Positions 36,272 to 46,610 of a stretch of 64,000 bases of DNA are shown here, one piece after another. Origin of the DNA: Hymenopus coronatus (taxonomy: Eukaryota; Arthropoda; Insecta; Mantodea; Hymenopodidae). The notes under the pieces were generated by a model. That model was given only the letters and a program-made list of their open reading frames with translations. It searched no databases and was not told the DNA's origin. Made by a program: the position numbers and the translations under genes. The stretch's first letter is position 1. Each line of letters starts with the position of its first letter. The DNA is taken from assembly GCA_030762935.1 (NCBI GenBank), contig CM060881.1, positions 102,872,501 through 102,936,500 on the forward strand, given 5' to 3'.

Positions 36272-37241
36272 AACAATTAAATTCTTATTGCAACATGATA
36301 TAACATTCAGCTTTTGGGAAAAGCATGCTTAGGAGAGATTTCAATTCCAACTATCAATAGAAACATATAGGTAATAGTTTTAGTGTTATTTTTATTTGCA
36401 TTGTTCTTGTCTATATTACTCATCTCTACATGAAAAACATACTCTGTGCTATTTTCATATCTATTTCAACTTGATATACATGCCTCTGTTGAAACCAAAA
36501 TGTTGTTTTACTAGAGAGTGTATCAAGATGCATAGAATTACTTTTTTCTGGAAAATGCAGTACAGATTTCCCCCGTGTATGCTAAGGTAGATTTTTCACC
36601 ACGTTGTTACAAGAAAAGCGTGACTGGTTAATAGAAACACAGCTTCTGCTCTTCGAATTTTTTTCTCTTTTCATTCCTCACTGCAGACGGCGTTTGTGTA
36701 TTATTTCTCTTTATACCGTGCCGTCGTTTCTAGTTATATAAACAGCTTAAGGAAGAAAATACGAATAAGAATATCACTTCATGCTCCGGATTAAAACTGA
36801 CTTATCTGTATCGTTTTTGTACGACTTTATTATTATACATTAATGCAACTTCCTTTCATATAACAAGAGAAGTGAGGCTTACGCTGAATATATTTCAATT
36901 GAAGTGAAGAAATGTACGAACGATAAATGGGAAGATAATCATTGCTTTTTCTTTCCTTTTAGAAACATAAGAGTGATGTATTTATTTTCAAATGTAGCTA
37001 ATGTAGATCAACAATTAACTTTAAACTTGTCTTCAGAAAACACTGAAAAATGTTGAGTTCATTTCTAGGTCACTTTTAGTTTTTGAAAAATGAAGCAGTT
37101 AATTCGAAAACATTTAAACAGAATATCGGTATCATTTATATGACTATAGTCAACAAACTACACCAACAGTTATTTCTTTATGTTACGGGTTTCTGAAATG
37201 TTAAGAAAATTGTTTAGCCTTTATAAAGGGTCGTTATATTA
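36272..37241. other. No feature recognised
   Basis: AT-rich sequence between family A copy 15 and the SINE-1 pair. Confidence 0.4.
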
Positions 37242-37375
37242 TGGTGTGTGACGGTTACCAGACTAGTCTCTAAAACCCAAGATTGCAGGTTCAAACCTGG
37301 TGGAATGTGATGGATTTTTTCGGGCACAAAATCCTGAGCACAGCTTCCTTTGGAAAGGAACTAAGTTCGGTAGCA
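37242..37375 (+). repeat. SINE-1 copy e, diverged, 3' part missing
   Basis: A diverged head (GGTTCAAACCTGG as B box) is followed by the first ~60 bp of the SINE-1 body, ending after TTCCTTTGGAAAGG. It lies about 100 bp upstream of copy d in the same direction. Confidence 0.65.
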
Positions 37376-37478
37376 ACGTGGAATAAATCCAGAATATCTT
37401 GAAATAAGAAGATTCCTGGTCATAGCTTTCCGCCATTTCACGTCTGCAAGTTGACCACCACCACCACCATCACCACCG

Positions 37479-37766
37479 TCGCCCTCCATGGTGTAATGGT
37501 TACCATGCTAACTTCATATACCCAAGGTCGCGGGTTCAAATCTGGCGGAGGACGATGGATTTTTGTCGGGCGTAAAAATCCTTAGCATGGCTTCCTTCGG
37601 AAGGGAAGTAAAGCCGTGGGTCCCGTGTCGTAGATTTACGCCACGTAAAAGAACCTCAAGCCTGATAGAGAGGCCTCTGAGCCAAATTACGCAGTCTTTC
37701 ACGTCCAATTTAGAATGGGACGCTCAGAACCACAGTAGTTATAGAGCGTCCAAAAATAACACGCCG
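37479..37766 (+). repeat. SINE-1 copy d, full length
   Basis: This full-length copy has head arms CCTCC and GGAGG and B box GGTTCAAATCTGG. It ends in ATAACACGCC and runs directly into a CCG/CCA microsatellite, which may have grown from the SINE tail. Confidence 0.85.
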
Positions 37767-37806
37767 CCGCCGCCACCACCACCACCACCACCACCACCAC
37801 CACCAC
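37764..37806 (+). repeat. CCG/CCA microsatellite
   Basis: Three CCG units pass into about eleven CCA units, immediately after the 3' end of SINE-1 copy d. A smaller CCA cluster is at 37454-37478, just upstream of that SINE. Confidence 0.9.
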
Positions 37807-37814
37807 TTGTGTAA

Positions 37815-38145
37815 AAAAAAAGCAATTAAATCAATACAAATTGACCATAACAGGTGGCTATACTGTGCATCCTGGGACTTACAACATTGTAAGTCGCCAT
37901 TAATATTGTCAGCTCAAAATAATTTGAGATCACCTTGTGGTTTACCGGGAAACATGCGAGTCAGTTGAGAAATTCAATGCTATGACGGCATGTTGCCATG
38001 GTAACAATGTGAAGAGCAACCGCTAGAGACCGGGAAATCCGTGGTTCAAATCCCGGCTATAGCATTTAATTTTTCTGTCTGACTCTATCCAACTCCTGTC
38101 CTACATATGGATTGTGTAAAAAAACAATTAATACAAATCACCACG
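37815..38145 (+). repeat. SINE-2 copy, single unit
   Basis: This is one unit with the 5' region, a tRNA-like core at about 37995-38065 (B box GGTTCAAATCCCGG) and a tail. It begins after a CCA microsatellite and a short A run, and ends in an A-rich stretch at 38130. The D-arm is damaged compared with the 30998-31072 copy. Confidence 0.8.
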
Positions 38146-38995
38146 TTTATTTCAGTTTTTACGTTACAGCTCAAAATCCGCCTCTGAAATATATTATAAT
38201 TTCAGATTTTTATAAACTATATTAAAATTACTAATAGTCTTATATTTAAAACTCCTGATATTGTACGAACTATAAACTTTGTATCTAATGCAACTTTTTA
38301 ACTGGAATGCTTATAATGGGAGGCATATAGAAACACTTTTTGCTCGTAAAGCATGTGCCAGAAACTATCAGGAGAAGTTAGATTTCCTCTTAGGGTAAAG
38401 AAAGGTTTGATGTTGTTTGTAATTAACGCTGGAAACGGTGCAGCTTTCTATTTCCGCTTAATAAAACACGGTGGCGTAAGTTCTTGTGACGGAAAATCCA
38501 TTAGCATTTCTTCTTCTTCTTCATCCTCACCCTACTAATTGCCTCTGCAAGTACATACTTCCTGTAACATATGTTAGACCGATTTAACGTCGGATAAATC
38601 GACATGCTTCTACTTTTACAAAGTTACCTACGGTCTACGTTAAATGCCTTGGGTTTAATTTCTAAACATGCATAAAAAATCTGAATGTGTTACACTTATT
38701 TGACTTTTTCTATAATGCATTGTAACAAAATAATATTATTCTTGTATCATATTAATATATTCTTATGTTAGTCAAATTACACATTACAAAAATGGCTATA
38801 TAACTTCTTTCTAACTGGTAGGAAAATAATATATACACCAGTCTAAAGCAATAGCAAACTCAAGCCGGTCTCTATATGCAGTAATTGAAATTCTTTTCTA
38901 TTTCCATGGCTGGAAGCTTCAAGAAGTTTAAGATTGAACTCAATAACTGGTAATACTTCGGAAACGCTTAACTGTACAAAAAGAGATATATGACG
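38146..38995. other. No feature recognised
   Basis: AT-rich, with a short TTC run near 38506. Confidence 0.4.
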
Positions 38996-39190
38996 TAAAT
39001 TAGACGGCCCGGGTTCAATACCGAGCGCCGCATATGAGATTTGTGGTGGACAAAGCGTCGCTACTTTTCTCCGGGTTATTTGCTTTCCCCCGCCATGACA
39101 TTCCACCGGTGGTCCATCCTCATTCCATGTATCACCAGGGTCATTGCTTGCGAGGCCCTTTTTTTCTACCTCCGTTGGCTTTAAATAAAA
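38996..39190 (+). repeat. SINE-3 copy, head truncated
   Basis: This copy starts within the head at the B box region (CCGGGTTCAATACCGAG) and keeps the body motifs GGTGGACAAAGCGTCG and CATTCCACCGGTGGTCCATC. It stops at GCTTGCGAGG. It abuts the mariner remnant starting near 39195. Confidence 0.7.
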
Positions 39191-39194
39191 TACA

Positions 39195-39483
39195 ATTTCA
39201 TAGAAAACAATTATTTTATTACTAAAAGTTTTGTAACTCATGGTTACTTTTCAACATAATCACCGACAAGAGTGAGACATTTATCGTACCTGTGCACAAG
39301 CTTCGTAATACTTGCTTCAAAAAATGTTGCCGCCAATGATTTCAAATGAGCATTGACGTTGTTTTGAAGATCTTCATAATTTACGACGTTTCCGGAGAGC
39401 CATTCAAAACAAACGACGAGGAATACTGACTTCAGGAATTGCGTTGATTCATGACTTCGCTCGTCCACACACACTGCTGGCAC
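39195..39483 (-). pseudogene. Mariner transposase 3' end, minus strand half of an inverted pair
   Basis: The minus-strand frame from 39483 includes NYEDLQNNVNAHLKSLAATF and ends FEASITKLVHRYDKCLTLVG-DYVEK-stop at 39244, a classic mariner C-terminus. It is followed on the left by AT-rich 3' untranslated sequence. The frame is open, so decay is moderate. The upstream catalytic part is not on this strand but on the plus strand at 39484-39660. Confidence 0.75.
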
Positions 39484-39660
39484 AACCCATCGGCTCCTTC
39501 AACAATTTCAATGGGACGTTTTCGAACATCTGCCGTACAGTCCTAACCTGGCACTCGGCGACTTTCGCCTTTTTCCTGAACCGAAGACGTGGCTAGGAGG
39601 GCAGCACTTTCAAAACAATGAAGATCTTCAAAACAACGTCAACATTCCTTTGAAGTCAAG
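39484..39660 (+). pseudogene. Mariner transposase catalytic segment, plus strand half of an inverted pair
   Basis: The plus-strand frame reads RLLQQFQWDVFEHLPYSPNL, then ALGDFRLFPEPKTWLGGQHF and QNNEDLQNNVN, the region holding the last catalytic Asp of mariner (usually YSPDLAP; here Asp is Asn). It overlaps in content with the minus-strand half (both encode EDLQNNVN), so the two pieces face each other as an inverted rearrangement. Confidence 0.75.
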
Positions 39661-40039
39661 AGTAACCGGTCAGTTCCAATTTCGGCTATGGTATTGAATA
39701 TTTAATTCACCTGTTCTACTTTTGAATTACACAGGACTTGTGTAGAGGAATAACTAATTACCACATAACTGAAAAACTCAAATGACATAGCCAAATTTAG
39801 AATTTGGTATTCATCCAAATTTGTGTTTCTAAATACGCAGTATTTAAGCATATATATTTCATTATAGGTACAAGAAGAATACATAGGCTTAAGGGATATT
39901 CGTATATTAATAACGGCTTATATACTGTTTGTAAGACCACGAGAAAAAAAGAGGAAAAATATTAGTATGGTCTTAGTGCTTAAGTTTTTTGAAAGTAAAA
40001 CAAAGATCCATGAATATCTTGTTAATGTGATAGAATTAT

Positions 40040-40240
40040 TTGGCATGAAGTCTATGTTTTTAACCTGATTTTTTTGTTCTTTTTTTGACAGTTTTATCTA
40101 CCTCTTACGGTTTATGAATTGGTTTATAAAGTATACATAACTCATAAACGAAGAGGCTTTCAGAAATTCTCGGAATATTTATATGTCTTATATAAAAATG
40201 CAGATAAATAAGGTGTGTAAATAATTTTAAGTATTGTAAT
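40040..40240 (-). repeat. Possible family A fragment, minus strand
   Basis: The sequence TTTTATCTACCTCTTACGGTTTA, spanning 40091-40113 and quoted here only to show the match, equals the block before the GGTAAACCGTAAG motif in reverse. The flanks only loosely match. Confidence 0.35.
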
Positions 40241-40473
40241 AAATGGTTTTGTGACTCAAAATGGTTTAGAAATAAAGTCCTAAATTCACTGCTGCAAATA
40301 TTCACTTGACACTTAGACGCGTCTGCACGCCATCCATGGTTCAGGCAACATTGCACCAAATGCTCCAATCATCACAATTCAATACAATTCATAACACAAC
40401 ACGCCAGTTTGCAAATATTCTTATTTTATAACTAGAAAATGACGTCACAAATTTTTCGAAAACGTACTAGCGT

Positions 40474-40520
40474 GTCAGATTATAAAGTTTCTGGATTCCA
40501 GTCAGATTATAAAGTTTCTG
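40474..40520 (+). repeat. 20-bp direct repeat, 27-bp period
   Basis: GTCAGATTATAAAGTTTCTG occurs at 40474-40493 and again at 40501-40520. Confidence 0.9.
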
Positions 40521-40786
40521 CGCCGCAGTTTCTTGATTGCCACATTTCTGCTCCACAGCTGCATACCAGAGAAAATTTCAGAGCGGTAACATACACGGAA
40601 GGTATTGGCACAGTATTGAGACTAATATCGAAGTGTTTGACATAACAATATTCTAGCGCAGGTATCGGATAGGTGATTGGTGAACATGTGATTCACTAGT
40701 AGTACAAGTGTCACGCCGTTAGATCAAATGTGTTGTTTTTTAGCACTTGTTTGTAGTGAAAGCTCTTCTTTGCATGCGTTCTTACA

Positions 40787-40960
40787 ATGGGTGACACGAA
40801 TTTCGAGCAACTATGGGCGATCACGTTTTGTTTCAAACTTGATCACAGTGCGACGGAAGCGGTTACAAAACTTTATTAGGCCTACTGTCTGCTCAGATGT
40901 TTTGGTAAGTCATTTAAGTCATTTTCAGATGCAAAAGAATCAATTCCTAAAAGTTTGAAT
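40787..40960 (+). pseudogene. N-terminus of a mariner-like transposase
   Basis: From ATG at 40787, MGDTNFEQLWAITFCFKLDH continues to SATEAVTKLY then a stop. This matches the start of the HTH-type N-terminal domain of mariner transposases (EQR..IKFCFKLG.SATET...L..AYG). The later CFGKSFKSFSDAKESIP could be a shifted continuation. Nothing downstream is recognised. Confidence 0.5.
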
Positions 40961-41020
40961 TTGGGGCAAAAATTCTTTTTTTTTTTTTTGGGAAGAAGGG
41001 CCTTTGTTTAATTTTACTTA

Positions 41021-41082
41021 ATTCATCCCTCACTTACCAATCCAATTCACCCCTCACTTACCAATCCAATTTATCCCTCATC
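41021..41082 (+). repeat. 24-bp tandem repeat, about 2.6 units
   Basis: The unit ATTCAYCCCTCACTTACCAATCCA appears at 41021 and 41045, and in part at 41069. Confidence 0.85.
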
Positions 41083-41595
41083 GTAATGAAAGGCTTACTA
41101 TTTCAAGAACTGATGAAAATGTGATCTTGTGCTTGCAGACTGTTGATACCGAGAGCTCCTTGAAAAACTTCAGGAAGGGTCATGCGTTTGAGAGCAAACA
41201 TAACAAAAGAACCGGTTTTTTATCATTACAGTGTTTCTCCTAATACGGCAATTTCAATAAACATTTTTTTTTACCAACAAGAACATCTATGTGGTTCTTC
41301 AGCCTCCTTATTCGCCAGAATTGAATTCCGGTGCTTCTTCCCTGTTCTGGAGACCGAAAACACACCTCTAGGCACATCTGTTAGGAACGCTGACTAATGT
41401 TCTAACACATTTAACCAACCAGCTGAGAGCCTTTCAAATTTCGGAGTTAAAGTACTGCTATGAGGAACGGAAAATCCGATTTTTGGCGCTGTTTGGCTTC
41501 CCAAATCACTTACTTTGAAGGAGACAGTGTTCAGTTGTAATGCAATTGAAATTTATCTTGTATTACAGCTGTACTTTAATTAAGGTGTTAAAACC

Positions 41596-41742
41596 TGTCT
41601 CCAAAAAAAGAGCATGTTAAGAAAAAGGTCCGTGTGTGCGTGTGTCTGTGAACACGATAACTCAGAAACGAAAAGTCGGGAAAATACCAAACTTGGTATT
41701 TAAGTTTAGTATCTTCCAGGGATGCGACACGAAGGCTTTTAA
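41596..41742 (+). repeat. Family A fragment, 5' middle part
   Basis: This short and rather well preserved piece carries AAAAAGGTCCGTGTGTG, ATAACTCAGAAACGAAAAGT, ACCAAACTTGGTATTTAAGT and GGGATGCGACACGAAG. Both ends are cut. Confidence 0.75.
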
Positions 41743-43742
41743 ATTGTTCACATGTGTATTGAAATTATTTACTATGGTGTGCGAAAGGTTATTGTTCGTT
41801 TTTGCAGTGTCATGGAGTTGTAAGACAGTACTAGCAGAGTGGGGGTAAATGCACGTGTGCCGCTTAAGAGCACAGTCTGTAATCTTTTGTATTGCTGTAA
41901 AGTATAAGATTTTAATTATTTGTTTGAATGTGTGCTACCATTTTTAGATATACTCAGCATTTTATTATAACAACTTGTATTTAGAATGCATGCACGTATT
42001 AAAGTCACCGAAGATGTCAACGTATTTATTCATGAAGGTTTTACTTTTTTGGTCCATTTATTTCATGAATAAATATATTATACAGGCAGATTCGTATATC
42101 AGAGCAAATAATTTGATATTTAGTAGCGCACTATAACTTTAAAACGCAAGTTTATCTCGTTGTGTTCACATTGTCATAAATGTAGCACCAATTTCCGGAT
42201 AAAATGGGTTGTGAACGGCTCTGAGATATGTCTCTGCTATGTTTATATACATCACACCACCTATATTCGGGCAGGGCAAAGGGCATACGGTAGAGGGTGG
42301 TATACCGTGGGACTACATGAATTATCCAACGTCTGTGATAGGAAATAATAGCCATCGTAATACATTTCAAATTTTGCTCATGAACCCAAATTTATAAAAT
42401 AGCAAAAAAATCTGCAAACACTAGATCATCACGTCGTCCTCAATGCTGATACAAATATTCACTTCCCACCCTATATACCGAGTGTTCCGCAGACATGAAG
42501 CGCTGAATTTCTTTCTCTTCCATTTATTTACGAGTAGGCAAGAAAAGTTGAACTTGTCTCTGAAGAAAAATAAGAAGAGCAGATATTTTTCCTCCAATTT
42601 TCGCCTTTATTTTCTGCTAATGGAGTCTTACTAAAAACTTCCACCCGCTTTTTCCTGCTATTCTCATCACGACGACAAGGAGCTATATCTCCAGATCGCC
42701 AAAGAAAAGGGGAAATTAAAGCTGAAAGCGCATAACTGAAAAGCATTTGGAAGGGTTCAATGGCAGTTAAAATGACAATATGAACAAAAAAACTTGCTTT
42801 TCATCCGTTTTTGTGAGATCCGGTATGTGCATCCGGGAGGAATTAGAATATCTAGAGTAGATCCGTAAAACTTTGACTCAGGTTTCTAGCGGCTTTCAAT
42901 AATCTAAGTGAATCTGTAAAAGGCACAATGCGATGCTTGAAGTATAAATGACAGAAGACATAATTAAAATTCAGGTGGGAGTTACAGAAGGAAACTTTAG
43001 AGTTTGCAAGTTTCCGTATTTTGGATCATTATGGCATAAGCTGGAGTATTTCAGCCAATTTTGAAGAATATAATAACAATATAGGATATTAGGGAAAAGA
43101 ATTCTCAGATTTCGGGTGCTGTGAGATTCAAATAAGGTAATAATAAAGTATAAGTATAATAAAATGGCATTTATCTTGAAAAGTAACACAGATAATTGAA
43201 CATATTGAATACACTATCTGCACAGTCTGGCAAAAGAGTAGACCTAAAGAACCGAATGTTTTGTTTTGTGTTGCGCTTGAAATCCAGTTCCCTACGTGAT
43301 TGTGTGTTTATTGTCAGCTACTGCCACTTACGAGGGCGAGTTGGTTTTCTTTCAATCTATCCGATCAGATTTTAACAAATGTCTTATCGATTCAAAAATT
43401 GTTTATACATAAAGTTTTAAATTAGTCGAAGCTTGGAGAAACATCTCAAATATTGAGAAGAGTCTCGATTTACGAAGGTTCTGGTACGTCGCGCCAATCT
43501 TCGTATTGTTTGCGCATCCCAGTTGCAATGACTCGCAAACCAAGATGACACTGTCACAGTATTTACGACCTGGTGCGTATAAGATTCTTTCTGATGACCA
43601 AAGACTAAGAAAAATAAAAAATGAGTTATAGAAATAATCACTGTGGTGCGTCGAGGAATAATGAAATCATAGGCACATGTTTGCTAAACCGGAAAAATAT
43701 TAACAGTCAACAAATGTAACAACAACAATATGATGTGTTAAT
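41743..43742. other. No gene recognised
   Basis: Two kilobases of AT-rich sequence without repeat matches. TTACGAGGGCGAGTTGG at 43330 resembles a mariner terminus, but no partner was found. Confidence 0.35.
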
Positions 43743-44093
43743 TTAGAGTTGATGTTCAAAATGTCCTCCTTTAGACTCTAAGAATATATCACATCTTCTT
43801 AGCCAATTTAGCTCTACCCACGTTAGAGCTTCTGCGTTCTGCCCAATCTCTAGCGCTGCTTCAAACACACGTATGGGAAGATCATCAATGTAGCAACTAC
43901 GCCATGACTCTTTAAATTCACGCAGAAATAGTAATCTAAAGTACTGAGATTTGCCATAAACAGGAACCATATCCAGATACTGTTTATCTGTAAAGACTGT
44001 TATAGATCTGAATGCTAACAGAACCAGCTCTTGTTCAAGGTGTTGAGACACAACATTACTGCCAACATTCTTTACGTTCCGCTCTACACACAC
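43743..44093 (-). pseudogene. Internally deleted mariner-type transposase, open frame of 116 codons
   Basis: The minus-strand frame contains FTDKQYLDMVPVYGKSQ, like the N-terminal motif of a group of insect transposases with a DUF4817-type HTH. It then passes directly to a C-terminus ending RRCDIFLESKGGHFEHQL, like their usual final GGHFEH. The catalytic centre in between is gone. The frame is uninterrupted, which suggests a non-autonomous deletion derivative. Terminal repeats were not confirmed. Confidence 0.5.
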
Positions 44094-44446
44094 GCGAGCT
44101 TAGCTGTCAAGCGTAAGACCACGAAGAATATTATCTCAGATGTTAATTATTAAAAGATTTAAAATATAATAGAGGAAACACAGAATTTTTAAAATTTGTC
44201 GTGGTAAGATATCTTAATAGCATTTTATTTTCTATTTTTGTAGTTTATGAGTATTTTCTGACCAACGTAACCATTTACTTTATTCCAGTAAACACACCCG
44301 AACCTAATTCTTTAATATAATTTTCTGGCTAAACGATTAATTTTAGAAAACAATAGACTCATCTTTTGTAATTCTACATCGCTATTCTAAGTAAGAGTAA
44401 ACCGTAAAAAAGTGGTAACACACTTGTAATCATTTGACCAATTTTT

Positions 44447-44785
44447 ACTTTCTCTATACATTCTATGTAAATAGGGTATAGAGAAGGTATTGCACTCCAC
44501 CCAAAAATTCGATACCGAGATTTCACCGGAAATATATGTTTTAGGATCACCTGTATCCAAAAGAAAGAGCATGTTCAGAAAAAGGTCCGTGAACATGCTA
44601 ACTCCAAAACGAAAAGTCGGTAAAATACCAAACTTGGTATTTAAGTTTAGTATCTTCCAGAGATCCGACACGAAGATTTTGAGAAAAAAATTCGATACCG
44701 AGATTTCAGTGGAAATATATATTTTGAGATCCCTGAATTAAAAAAAATAGAAAAATGTCCGTGTGTGTATGTGTTTGTGTGGCTT
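44447..44785 (+). repeat. Family A fragment with internal partial duplication
   Basis: The 5' ~250 bp from ACTTTCTCTATACATTC is well preserved. At 44690 the sequence jumps back to the AATTCGATACCGAGATTTC block and repeats ~80 bp with changes. The 3' two thirds are missing. Confidence 0.75.
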
Positions 44786-45104
44786 AATGAATAGAATTAT
44801 TGAAATAAAGTAAATTTTAGTGTAATATACTTCACCCTGTCCTGAATTTACAATACAAAGGTAAAATTAATGCAATTTCAACGTCAAAAATTAAAAAAAT
44901 AATGGCAATTAAGAATCGTAAATATCTGAACTTATATGCCTAACAGCCTGCATACGGAATATTTGTGAAATGTTCATTGGTATAGAAGGTCGTGTAAATT
45001 TAATACACATGATGTTCCCACAAATTTATAAAAGCAGTTTGCAGTAATAATGTCTTCCCTAAAATGCTGATTTCAAATTATGTTAGAATCTGCCTTCATG
45101 GGCG

Positions 45105-45180
45105 ACCATCAGTGAGCCGAATTCATCCGAAGTTCCCGGGTTAGATTCCCGGCTGTAACCATAATTGTTCTCTAGCCCCA
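45105..45180 (+). repeat. Possible SINE head, unclassified
   Basis: The sequence CCCGGGTTAGATTCCCGG resembles a B box with paired flanks, about 45 bp after GGGCGACCATCAGTGAG, which could be an A-box relic. Only one copy was seen. Confidence 0.25.
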
Positions 45181-45429
45181 TAGAGACTATAAGTATACAT
45201 TTGTGTGTGAATGTGCGTGTGTTTAATGATATATAATGGTTAAGCTAATGGCAATACCCTACAGTGAATACATGAGTTGTTTCACAAGTCCAAGGCCCCG
45301 TATGACCATTGAATGGGGCCATAGAAATGAAACATTAAAAACGTTTTGTTTGGATTGAAGTAAGAGGACCAAAGACAACACTAAATATTTTAATTATATT
45401 TTATAACCCAGACAATGTAAAAATTTTAC

Positions 45430-45620
45430 AGTCTACCTCTGTAGTCTGGTAAAAACATATAATTTGACATTCAAGAGGTCCCGAGTTCGCAACTTATCTT
45501 GAGAAGACATGGGATAGCTTTAAGCTATATGTACTCCGGTCTTGTTTGGACATAATTTTACCCACTTCATTCATTCCATCGTCTGATGTGACCTACCAGG
45601 TTAAAGGACAAACTACAAAA
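45430..45620 (+). repeat. SINE-5 copy 1, diverged tRNA-like repeat
   Basis: This copy matches 48165-48375 in order: ACATTCAAGAGG, a GAGTTCG B-box remnant, CCACTTCATTCATTCCATCG and TGACCTACCA. Both copies are diverged and read as relics of a tRNA-derived SINE. Confidence 0.45.
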
Positions 45621-45702
45621 TAGGTATTACTACATTTTATTTCAATTAAGATACAATTATTTGTAAAAGTTTTCTAATATGAAAAATTTGTTTTTGTTAC
45701 AG

Positions 45703-46000
45703 GGCTGGATGTACATGGGACACGACTCTACGTTACTTTAAAGACTCGAAGGGTTCATGACCTCCTAAAATAAAATAGAAGCAAACAATACGACTTCCTA
45801 AAACGTTCTCTCTTATAATCGGTTGTAGACGTGTGTTTTTACCATCCAAATAGAAACAAAGACACAGACACCATGTGCTTGTGACTATCTGAATAAAATA
45901 ACTACTAATAAAAGACTTTCAGTCTCTATCGCTTGAAATATATCGTCCAGCCAACATAAATGTGAGCCGACACTTATAGGTAAGGTTTTCGACAGTCAAC
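45703..46000 (+). promoter_or_regulatory. 5' untranslated region or promoter-proximal sequence of the receptor gene
   Basis: The sequence before the start codon has two acceptor-like sites: a T-rich tract ending in TTGTTACAG at 45702, and CTTTCAG at about 45922. Either could join an upstream non-coding exon to the coding exon. A GGTAAG at 45979-45984 could also act as a donor. The in-frame TAG at 45977-45979 shows this stretch is not coding in the exon's frame. No TATA box stands out. Transcript data are needed to say which site is used. Confidence 0.3.
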
Positions 46001-46610
46001 ATGGCAGCGTCCTGTCGTGGTGTCATCTGGTGTCGAAGATTCTTGTTGGTGGCTTTGGGTGTGTTGGCGATGAGTTATATGGTTGGTAGCACCCCGGGGT
46101 GGAGTCAGAAAACCCAAGCCACGGGAGTACTAAACCGTGGAAGCAGTAGTATTAAAATTGGGAGTTCATCCGGAAAATCACGTGAAGGATTGAAGATTGG
46201 TACTACAAATACCACCAGAATACGTGATGGGGGAGGGGTGAAAATAGGCGGCAGTGACAACAAGCTCCGAGAGAACCTTGGAAGAGGTGTGAGCAAACCG
46301 AAAACAGAGCTGACGACCGCCACAGCTGATACGGTCAGTGCCGTAACTTCCGGTTATGATAACGGAGCCGGGAGTAGTGGAGGTGGATACACGACTTTCT
46401 CGGGTTCGGGACGGGCGCGTCAACTACAGGAACTTCACACCGGTCTCCTCCTACCGCTGACATCGTTTGGTGTCCGGGAGTATACAAGAGCGCTCTCCAA
46501 GACCATCTCCAGCCTGCAGACGCGCTCTCGTCCACCCAAGCTGAACCTGTTCAACAAATATGACATCGTCCCTCACATCGTGATGCATCCCTTCACGCCC
46601 AGCCCTACAG
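46001..46610 (+). CDS. Nmdar2: First coding exon of a receptor gene, tentatively NMDA-type glutamate receptor subunit 2
   Basis: This exon encodes 203 residues plus one base and then meets a consensus donor (CAG|GTAAGA) at 46611, giving a phase-1 intron. The start is supported by an in-frame TAG at 45977-45979 and by an A at -3 and G at +4. Residues 14-28 form a hydrophobic core after two Arg, as in a signal peptide or anchor. Residues 40-140 are a Gly/Ser/Thr-rich linker with three spaced K-I-G motifs (residues 51-54, 64-67, 80-83) and an NTT sequon at residue 70. From residue ~144 the sequence changes character: the segment GLLLPLTSFGVREYTRALSK and a final FTPSPT recall the start of the extracellular amino-terminal domain of insect GluN2 subunits, where a TPSPT motif precedes a conserved Leu-Cys segment. 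GluN2 is a plasma-membrane cation-channel subunit binding glutamate. The family name is remembered resemblance, not a search. The exon is more GC- and CpG-rich than its surroundings. The Gly/Ser linker is unusual for the family. No confident second exon lies in the window. Confidence 0.6.

Noticed and set aside
37480..37560. tRNA gene at the SINE-1 head
   Set aside because: The anticodon arm does not fold and the same head recurs at the 5' end of a repeat family.
43330..43350. Mariner terminal repeat TTACGAGGGCGAG
   Set aside because: No matching inverted end or transposase nearby.
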